Below are positions 57,726-64,000 of a DNA stretch of 64,000 nucleotides, piece by piece (positions within the stretch are counted from its first letter, which is position 1; each line of letters begins with the position of its first letter). The position numbers were made by a program, and so were the translations under genes. The DNA lies in the NCBI RefSeq assembly GCF_000015265.1, contig NC_008697.1, positions 243,815 through 307,814 on the forward strand, written 5' to 3'. Under the pieces are notes generated by a model. That model saw only the letters and a program-made list of their open reading frames with translations, was not told the DNA's origin and ran no database searches. This stretch comes from Nocardioides sp. JS614. GTDB taxonomy: Bacteria > Actinomycetota > Actinomycetes > Propionibacteriales > Nocardioidaceae.

Positions 57726-58836
57726 GGACGGCCCAGGCTTGTTCGAACTCTCGCCCGGGAGGAGCGGCCGGTTCGAGCCGGCACGGCTGACCCAGGCGCG
57801 AGCGCGCCTCGGCGTCAGCAAGGCCGACCTGGCTTCCTCCGCCGGCGTCTCGGCCGCGGCGATCGGCCAGTATGAGGCCGGCGTGACCTCGCCACGCCCT
57901 GAGGTCGTCGATCGGCTGGCGGAGGCTCTCGAGGTCCGTCCCGGGTTCTTCGACGTCGGCCGCCCGCTGGCGCGCATCGACACGGTGAACGCGCACTTCC
58001 GTAGCCTGAGGTCAGTCCGCGTCAGTGATCGCCAGAAGGCCTTGGCCACCGCCACGTTCGTGTGGGAGATGACCTTCGCGCTTGAGCGGTACGTCAAGCT
58101 GCCCGAGGTGGACCTCCCTTCCCTCCCGGTCGGGACAACGCCGACCGAGGCCGCGGCGGCCCTGCGGCGGCACTGGGACTTGCCTGACGGGCCAGTGAAA
58201 CACCTTGTCGCCACGGCGGAGTCGCACGGCGTCGTCGTTGCTGTGCGCCCGCTACGCGAGATCGACGCCGTCGACGCCTTCTCTGCGGTCATCGTCGATC
58301 GGCCGGTCATCATCACCACGCCGCGGCGCAGCGAGAACGTGTTCCGGCACAGGTTCTCAATCGCCCACGAGATCGGGCACCTGTTGCTGCACGGCGACTC
58401 CGGCGAGTACAGCGCGGCGGTCGAAAAGGAGGCCGACGAGTTCGCCGCCGCGTTCCTGACGCCGGCGGCCGCCATGGACGCGGCGCTGCCGCAGCGGCTC
58501 GAGCTGGCGGCACTGGACCGGCTCGGTCGGACGTGGGGCGTTTCGCCGAAATCGCTGGTGCGCCGGATGGTCGAGCGCGGGCGCACCACCGAGTCGTCGG
58601 CACGGCGGGCCTACCAGCGCCTGGCCATGACCGACGACCCGTCGGCCGACCCGACCAGGGCGTACCCGGGCGAAATGCCATCACTGCTGAAGAAGGCCGC
58701 GGACATGGCGGGCGACCTCGGCGCGGGAGTGCCTGCCCTCGCCGAGGCGCTGAAGCTCAGGCCCGTGCAGGTGCGTGACCTGCTCGGCGACGCCGACCAG
58801 CGGCCGGTCCTACGCCTTGTCGACGGCCGGGGCTGA
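57718..58836 (+). CDS. XRE-family HTH fused to ImmA/IrrE metallopeptidase
   Basis: A 372-aa protein. HTH at about 20-75 (RLTQARARLGVSKADLASSA, SAAAIGQYEAGVTSPRPEVV). ImmA/IrrE zinc peptidase at about 150-260 with the motif HEIGHLLLH (about residues 217-225) and the downstream E-ADEFAAAFLTP glutamate. A C-terminal segment (SARRAYQRLAM, LPVQVRDL-like) follows. ATG 57718 within the previous gene, preceded by GAGGAGGAAGG. Such proteins repress their own operon and cleave a partner or anti-regulator on damage or phage signals. Confidence 0.88.
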   Translation: MPEDGPGLFELSPGRSGRFEPARLTQARARLGVSKADLASSAGVSAAAIGQYEAGVTSPRPEVVDRLAEALEVRPGFFDVGRPLARIDTVNAHFRSLRSVRVSDRQKALATATFVWEMTFALERYVKLPEVDLPSLPVGTTPTEAAAALRRHWDLPDGPVKHLVATAESHGVVVAVRPLREIDAVDAFSAVIVDRPVIITTPRRSENVFRHRFSIAHEIGHLLLHGDSGEYSAAVEKEADEFAAAFLTPAAAMDAALPQRLELAALDRLGRTWGVSPKSLVRRMVERGRTTESSARRAYQRLAMTDDPSADPTRAYPGEMPSLLKKAADMAGDLGAGVPALAEALKLRPVQVRDLLGDADQRPVLRLVDGRG

Positions 58837-58839
58837 CCG

Positions 58840-59061
58840 GTGGCGTCCGTAGGGCAGCAGGTCCGCAGCGCGGATAGCGCGATCTGCCAGAACATCGAGC
58901 GCTACGCAGACGACCGCGTATTCCTCTCGCAGAACCTCGTCGCCCAACTCCGCAACCTGGTCGAGGGCCTCGTCGTCTGGGCACACCTGGGCGACCCGGA
59001 CACCGAGTTTCACTACGACCGCATGGGCCCAGCGCTCGAGGCGGTCAAGGCGATTCCCTGA
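58840..59061 (+). pseudogene. Short N-terminal fragment of a larger (possibly defence) gene
   Basis: 73 codons from GTG 58840: VGQQVRSADSAICQNIERYA, FLSQNLVAQLRNLVEGLVVW, FHYDRMGPALEAVKA, then TGA. It reads like the start of a much longer helical (HEPN-like) N-terminal domain of a large protein, but the rest is not present in any frame. It begins 3 bp after the XRE-ImmA stop, so it may still be expressed as a small third gene. Confidence 0.45.
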
Positions 59062-59243
59062 GTTCGCTAATGCGGACGACTGCCGTTTGATGACGCGACG
59101 GTGACCGCGATTGCGAAGGCGGTCGGCGCCGGGGACGGAGATCGCGCGACCGCTCGTCGAAGCGAAGCTCTGGGGACGACCCAGATCCCACATCCTGTGT
59201 CGCGGGTGGCCTCTACGCTGACGTCACCGGCGGACCAGAGGTG

Positions 59244-61718
59244 ATGGGCGTGTACAAGATTGAGCAGCGCGGGCGACGCGTCGTGCTGCCTGCGACCGAT
59301 GACCCGGGCGTGGTGCTGGAGTTCTCGATGTGGGATGCGGAGAAGACGCTCAAGTCGTTCATCCGTGTCTCCGGCGGAGAGCGCCGCAGGCACCTGGCCA
59401 GAGTCAAGGTCGGCTTAGTCCACCGCTCCGACAACACCTACAACCCGGGCGCGGTCGCAGTCGTCATCCCTGCCGACCAGGGCGGCAGCGTCGAGGAGCG
59501 GCACCTGGGCTTCCTCTACGACGCCGACCTGCGCGAGATCGGGTCGAGCAAGCTCCCGGCCCTGATCCGGTACGCCGGCGGGGAGGTCGAGTGCGACGCC
59601 GTCATCGCTGACCGGGCGACTCTCGGCCTGGACCTGCCCGACCTCGCCGTACTCGGGAACGCCATCGGCAAGTTCCTCCGCAGCAGTGGCGCCGACCCTG
59701 GGGCATCGGTGATGCCCGAACCGGTTCCTGAACGTATCGGGGACAGGTTCCGTACCCGAACCATTCTCGGTACCGACGAAACCCTCGACCTGCTGCGCGC
59801 CTCCCCCGAACCGGGAGGCGCCATCGCTGGGGTGGACATCTCGATGGCCTATCCGTTCGAGAGCGACTCGTGGACGCTGAACCTGCACGAGTCGGCCACC
59901 GGCCGGCACCTGGGCACAGTCCAGGACACCACGTTGTTCCTCGGCAACGAGCGCGACCGTGAGGCCGTACTTCCCCACCTGGCTGCCCAGGAGGTCCCGG
60001 CCCGGCAACCGAAGCCGGCGCCGCGGGCGACCGTTCCCGGGTCGTGGCCCACCGGTCAGGTACCGAACGTTCGACCGAAGTGGGACCGTGGAGCGATCGC
60101 GCTGCACGCAGCAGGCGCTCCCGAGAGTCACTCCATGGAATCGTTCGCGATCTTCAACCCCGAGACCGGAGTCCTGTGGGTCGAGGATCAGCGGCTGGTC
60201 GACGTCGCGTCCCTGTGCACCAGCCGTCTCGGCCTCGACGTCAAGCGCGTACGCACTCCGCGGGAGCCGTGGGAGCTGGACGAGGAGGTTTCCCACGAGG
60301 ACCTGTGGGGCACGCGGCGCCGAGGAACGTCGATCGACCCATGGGCCAAGCCGGCGCTGCTGGCGTACCAGCAGCGCGCCGTCCCGCGCGGGATCCTGAC
60401 CAGGCTGGTCACCTTCAACGGCGTCGCAGACCCGGCCGCGTCGCAGGCGGCAGCAGATGCACGGTTCGCGGTCCACCACCGGTTCGTCCGGGGCAGGCGA
60501 CGCATCTTCCCCGAACACACGCTGCTGGGCACCTCGGCGCCGTGCCGGTTGTGCGGTGCCGCTGCGCTTGAGTTCACGACCCCGATCAGCACCGGGGAAC
60601 TTGCGTACTGCCACACCTGCCTGCGGCACGCGACCTCCGGGCTTGGGGATGACCTGGACCGGGCGGTGAAGGCGGTGAAGGTCATCATCGAGACCGAGTT
60701 CGACGGCGACCTGTTCCTCGAGCAGCAGCTGGCGCCGCTCCACATCAGCCCTGCCGCCCCGGTCGCGGCCGAGTTGATCGACCGGGCGCTACTGCTGAGG
60801 TTCGCGATCGCCCGCGGCGTGTTCCCGTGGACCCACGTCCTGGAGGCGACCGGCCTGGCGAAGGATGGGCTGCGCACCAGCCGGGGAACCCTGATCCGGG
60901 CACGCGACGGGCACCTGTGCCATTCGCTGCGAGAGAAGGCCGTGTGCGACTTCCTGCACATCCGCGGCATCTCCCACACCCGGGAGCCGATGTACCCCAG
61001 CGACGTCGACTACAACCCAAACGGGCTCCGTCGAGCCGACTGGGCGCTCGCAGACGGGACCCTGGTGGAGCTGTGGGGCATGCCGGACGACCCCGCCTAT
61101 GCCGCGAAGATGGTGGAGAAGCGCGAACTGACGGCGCGCCACGGGCTGCGGCTGGTCGAGCTCCTGGACCGCGACCTGCCCAACCTGCCGGACATCTTCG
61201 CCGAATGGGCACCCGACGGTGTCGACTCCGGGTGGGAATGGTCCCCGCTCCTGCTCGTATCCCAGCAGGCGCAGGATGCTGCGGCGGAGAAGGCCGTCCG
61301 GGCGAGGGCCGCCAAGAAGGCGGCGCCCGACGGCACGGTTCGCGGCGTGAACGCGGCGAGCGTCGCTGCTCGTGACGAGCGGCTCGAACGGTGCCGCCAC
61401 GCGCTCCAACTGCAGGCCAAGGGACGGACCCGGGCCACCATCGCCGCGGAACTCGGTGTGAGCAGTGATGCAGTGAAGGCACTGCTGCGCGACGGCAGGT
61501 TCTACGCAGACCCCTCGACCGCTCCGGCGCGCCGCGGACTGGCGGAGCTGGCAGCGAAAGCCCGGAACTCCGGCACGACGAGGACGGCGTTCCAGGAGGC
61601 ACATGGTCTCTCGCCCGACAGGGCGAAGGAGTGCTGGCGGGACGCCGGGGTGCTGGTCCCCACCGACATCGACCGGCAGTCCTCAGCAGGGTCAAAGGGG
61701 GACGCTGGGTCAGGGTGA
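59244..61718 (+). CDS. HIRAN-like / zinc-finger / PD-(D/E)XK nuclease protein
   Basis: An 824-aa protein. Residues about 5-115 look HIRAN-like (KVGLVHRSDNTYNPGAVAVV, ERHLGFLYDADL). Zinc-binding cysteines CRLCG (about 433-437) and CHTC (about 456-459). Residues about 560-635 fit a restriction-type nuclease: HSLREKAVCDFLHIRGISHT (acidic residue after SLRE), LRRADWALADGTLVELWG (D...E-x-W), then KMVEKRELTARHGLRL. C-terminal HTH-like TRATIAAELGVSSDAVKALL. ATG 59244 preferred to GTG 59241. The combination of a DNA-end-recognising HIRAN, zinc ribbon and nuclease suggests a repair or defence nuclease; unproven. Confidence 0.7.
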   Translation: MGVYKIEQRGRRVVLPATDDPGVVLEFSMWDAEKTLKSFIRVSGGERRRHLARVKVGLVHRSDNTYNPGAVAVVIPADQGGSVEERHLGFLYDADLREIGSSKLPALIRYAGGEVECDAVIADRATLGLDLPDLAVLGNAIGKFLRSSGADPGASVMPEPVPERIGDRFRTRTILGTDETLDLLRASPEPGGAIAGVDISMAYPFESDSWTLNLHESATGRHLGTVQDTTLFLGNERDREAVLPHLAAQEVPARQPKPAPRATVPGSWPTGQVPNVRPKWDRGAIALHAAGAPESHSMESFAIFNPETGVLWVEDQRLVDVASLCTSRLGLDVKRVRTPREPWELDEEVSHEDLWGTRRRGTSIDPWAKPALLAYQQRAVPRGILTRLVTFNGVADPAASQAAADARFAVHHRFVRGRRRIFPEHTLLGTSAPCRLCGAAALEFTTPISTGELAYCHTCLRHATSGLGDDLDRAVKAVKVIIETEFDGDLFLEQQLAPLHISPAAPVAAELIDRALLLRFAIARGVFPWTHVLEATGLAKDGLRTSRGTLIRARDGHLCHSLREKAVCDFLHIRGISHTREPMYPSDVDYNPNGLRRADWALADGTLVELWGMPDDPAYAAKMVEKRELTARHGLRLVELLDRDLPNLPDIFAEWAPDGVDSGWEWSPLLLVSQQAQDAAAEKAVRARAAKKAAPDGTVRGVNAASVAARDERLERCRHALQLQAKGRTRATIAAELGVSSDAVKALLRDGRFYADPSTAPARRGLAELAAKARNSGTTRTAFQEAHGLSPDRAKECWRDAGVLVPTDIDRQSSAGSKGDAGSG

Positions 61719-62150
61719 TCAGGCGCTGTGTTCGGCCAACCAATGCTCCAACTGCGCGCGGTTCCATCCGGACACTGGCACAGGTAGCGCCCGCACGTGA
61801 TGGGTTCGCGTGGGGTCGACGGTCCTGGCACGCATGGCGCTCTGGTACGCCTGGAAGTCGGTGAAGTACGCCTGCTTCTCGCCGTTGCTGAACGTGACGA
61901 CAGTCGGCCGGGTGCCGGTCGCCTGCTCGGGCAAGACCTTGCCCTGCCCGCGTGCGACGTCCAGGACCTGCGTGCGAAGCACTGCCACCTCGTCGGCCTC
62001 CGCCAGGGACTCCTCGCGCTTGGCGTCGGCAACTTGGCCTGCGATCCAGCGACCGGGACGGTGGCGGCTGCGGTACGTCCAAGTGAGGATGCCTATCACG
62101 GCAGCGGCAATCACGGTGCCTGCGACGGTGATGACGATCCCTTCAGCCAT
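61719..62150 (-). CDS. Hypothetical membrane-anchored protein
   Basis: A 143-aa protein with one N-terminal helix (GIVITVAGTVIAAAVIGILT) and a cytosolic part with charged helix (VADAKREESLAEADEVAVLR), then VTFSNGEKQAYFTDFQAYQS. The stop touches the stop of the nuclease gene (convergent). Not recognised. Confidence 0.65.
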   Translation of the reverse strand: MAEGIVITVAGTVIAAAVIGILTWTYRSRHRPGRWIAGQVADAKREESLAEADEVAVLRTQVLDVARGQGKVLPEQATGTRPTVVTFSNGEKQAYFTDFQAYQSAMRARTVDPTRTHHVRALPVPVSGWNRAQLEHWLAEHSA

Positions 62151-62174
62151 GGTTCGTCAAGGCTATCGGGCGCA

Positions 62175-62288
62175 ATGACTGCCGCGTGGAGTCCGTCGAT
62201 CTCCGCTGCATCTCCACAGCTGCTGTCGAGACGCAGCCAAAACGAGGCGATCGAACTTTCGCCTCAAGAACACTGGATCATGTGGACC
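62175..62288 (+). repeat. Palindromic punctuating element, copy F
   Basis: CTGCATCTCCACAG-CTG-CTGTCGAGACGCAG (two mismatched pairs), second hairpin GAGGCGA-TCGAACTT-TCGCCTC identical to copy E, tail AAGAACACTGGATCATGTGGA. Upstream CCGCGTGGAGTCCGTCGATC resembles copy D. Lies between the membrane-protein gene and the CoiA-like pseudogene. Confidence 0.85.
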
Positions 62289-62373
62289 GCGGCCCGTCTC
62301 TATCCGCCGCACCATCCGCCGCTCGATGCCCGATCGGGGCAACCAAGCCCCCTGTACGTCATCACCCGGCGGC

Positions 62374-63589
62374 TCAGTGCCTGCCGAACATGCGAGCCAC
62401 GGCTTGGTGGACCGGGATCCCCGCGGCAGTGCCGACGGAGGCGATGGTGGAGACGCCGCTCTCGGTGGCCAACTGCCGGGCTGGAGTCGGCTCCGGGTCG
62501 GCCGCGTACAGCCGTGCGTACTCGGCGAGCACCGCCTCCGGAGGGATCGGGCAGAGCCCCTCGTCGCCAGCCAGACACCAGTGCGGACGGACCACCACCG
62601 TCGCGGGAACGTGTATCTGGGTGTTGCGGGCGGAGTTCTTCCCGTTGAACAACTCGGCGACGAACATGTCGCCGCAGGTGGCGTTGCAGTGCGGGCAGGT
62701 GAACGCCATGTAGTGCCTGCCAGCGGTCTGGGTGTAGCGGCGGAAGATCCGGCCCGGGGCCACGCCCAGCTCCTGCGCCATCTGCTCGCCCGCCGCGCGT
62801 ACCTCGGGCAGCGCTTCGGCCCGGTGCTGGGCGAACACTCGGGGCCTCTGGTCCCGGATCTCCCTGCGGGCCACACCGCCCTTCGACGATGGTCTGGCGT
62901 GCGGTCCAGACGCCGAACTCCTTGTGGCAGCGGTAGCAGCCCATGATCCCGGCACCGACGACTACCAGGGCCGGCTGCCCGTTCGCGACGTACTCGCGGT
63001 GCTGCAGCCGACGGGTCAGCAGACGGTCGACCGCCTCGGCGAGCGGGATGCTCGCGGCGCCGACCATGACCGTGGCCTCCCCCGCGTCGTCGATGTCGAG
63101 GCCGAACACCGGCAGCTGCTTGTCGGCTCGAGGCAGGCCGTCGGCGTGACGGGCGAACCATGCGATCCCGGCGATGCCGGAGTCGAGGTAGCGATGCTGA
63201 CGGTGTCGGTACTCGGCGAGGTCCTGCCGGGACCACTGGACCTCGAACACGACGCGCACGTCCCCACGGGTCGCCATCACGTCCGCGACCCACTCGTCCC
63301 CTGGGACCTCGGTTTGGGCGGTCCAACCGGCTCGAGCGATGGCCTCGACGATGACCGCCTTCGCGCGCAGGTGCTGTGCGCTCTCGCCGGCGCTGCAGCT
63401 GTCGCCGCCGGGGGCGTGTGCGAAGTACTGGGTGCCGAGCTTGCTGGTCTTCGCCAGCCCCTTCCACCCACAGCGCATCGTGGCCGTACGGCGCTTCGCC
63501 CGGACGTCGTCCTTGAGTTGCGCCCACTCCTCCTCGGTGAGCAGGCAACTCACCACCGGTTCCCCGTCGACGAGACCTGACAGCGGCAT
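62374..63589 (-). pseudogene. CoiA-like nuclease gene with frameshift
   Basis: From ATG 63589 (MPLSGLVDGEPVV; RBS GGGAGGTGGGG) the frame encodes a CoiA-like N-terminus (YFAHAPGGDSCSAGESAQHL, VVFEVQWSRQDLAEYRHRQH, LDSGIAGIAWFARHADGLP), then CYRCHKEFGVWTARQTIVEG. At about 62875-62890 coding moves to another frame, continuing GVARREIRDQRPRVFAQHRA, TCPHCNATCGDMFVAELFNG and ending GIPVHQAVARMFGRH at 62374. One base insertion or deletion separates the halves; together they would give about 405 aa. It may be a true pseudogene or a sequencing error. Confidence 0.75.
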
Positions 63590-64000
63590 CGACCCCACCT
63601 CCCGGGAAAGGTGTAGCAGTCCCCGCCGACACACTCGGTCGCGCCCACCAGCGTCTCAGCGCAGGGTTCGACGGCAGCGGGATACTGATGCTCAGGCGTC
63701 GGTGTGTCCAAAACACCCCAGCCGCCCATCTAGCCGACATACCGGATGCCCTGGTCGCACGCGTCCGAGGTGCGTCCAACCGCCGCCAATGACGCGGTTG
63801 TCCAGGCCGCCCCACGCGGGGATCCCGCATCGACACGGCCCGCGTGACCATCCCGCATCGACACGGCCCGCGTGACCATCCCGCACCGGCACGGCCCGCG
63901 TGACCATCCCGCACCGGCACGGCCCGCGTGACCATCGCGCGTGCACGCTCCGCGTGACCATCCGCTACTGAAACGTCCCCCTGCTACGCCTACGTTGACC
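63590..64000. other. Gene-free right end of window with tandem repeat
   Basis: Apart from the 28-bp tandem repeat at 63822-63959 no gene was found. Short frames on both strands lack ribosome sites, and reading frames through the repeat give only Arg/Gly/Cys-rich periodic peptides. Confidence 0.5.
63822..63959. repeat. 28-bp tandem repeat (minisatellite)
   Basis: Four 28-bp units at 63822, 63850, 63878 and 63906, followed by a degenerate 26-bp unit at 63934. The unit begins ATCCCGCA and ends GGCCCGCGTGACC. Units 1 and 2 are identical; units 3 and 4 are identical to each other and differ from them at two central positions. No spacers, so not a CRISPR array. Confidence 0.9.

Noticed and set aside
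30930..62288. Interpretation of the palindromic copies as integron attC sites
   Set aside because: No attC core-site consensus (GTTRRRY/RYYYAAC) at the ends, modules are multi-gene with own promoters on both strands, and no integron integrase is seen.
63822..63959. Possible CRISPR array
   Set aside because: Units are contiguous with no spacers, and no cas gene is in the window.

Overview
The window is very GC-rich actinobacterial DNA. SARP/BTAD and LuxR regulators, MobF relaxase-primase, WhiB-free mer operons, and GTG/TTG starts with 4-nt ATGA/GTGA overlaps all fit a Nocardioides-like or related soil actinomycete; the genus is inference only. No rRNA, tRNA or CRISPR array was seen. Because of the GC content, long antisense frames open opposite nearly every gene; these were treated as shadows.

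Left part (1-22.5 kb): chromosomal-looking small-molecule and regulatory genes. An FAD oxidoreductase fragment faces an HxlR regulator. A three-gene cassette (LuxR-type TPR regulator, SnoaL-like protein, small secreted two-cysteine protein) lies at 1.4-3.9 kb and again, inverted, at 12.8-15.3 kb. Between the copies are alpha/beta hydrolases, an HD-GYP/LuxR regulator, a methyltransferase, a third LuxR paralogue and small enzymes. A 1075-aa SARP-ATPase (16.2-19.4 kb) faces an SDR-DUF1326-DUF2182 operon across three phased heptamers (11-bp period), and is followed by an SRPBCC gene. A truncated RibD-like gene ends the segment.

Transfer module (22.8-30.8 kb): four tightly overlapping minus-strand genes, the last a truncated thermonuclease, diverge from a 1980-aa MobF relaxase-helicase-Toprim protein. 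The 250-bp gap between them is the best oriT candidate. No coupling protein or type IV secretion genes are present, so this looks like a mobilizable or decayed conjugative element.

Accessory island (30.8-64 kb): modules separated by six same-orientation copies of a palindromic element of about 125 bp (at 30.93, 43.33, 45.61, 48.81, 56.48 and 62.18 kb). The modules are: (i) a rearranged grpB-like pseudogene, a TetR-regulated ABC exporter, a complete mercury operon (merA, Cys-Cys membrane protein, MerR, membrane protein, zinc-ribbon protein, merB), an ACR3-like carrier and a MerR cassette with a TlpA-like lipoprotein and CcdA-like protein; (ii) a second copy of the MerR cassette plus a His/Glu-rich membrane protein and YnfA; (iii) an intact grpB-like gene and an uncharacterised three-gene operon with a HEPN-like member; (iv) a DJ-1/PfpI fragment, a second SARP regulator with two CGTCAG triple-repeat boxes, and an MMPL exporter; (v) an XRE-ImmA toxin-antitoxin-like pair and a HIRAN/zinc/PD-(D/E)XK nuclease; (vi) a frameshifted CoiA-like gene and a 28-bp tandem repeat.

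The most interesting signals are the repeat that punctuates the island (with apparent covariation in one hairpin), the SARP boxes that tie each SARP gene to its neighbours, the two duplicated cassettes, and the candidate defence genes in modules (iii) and (v).
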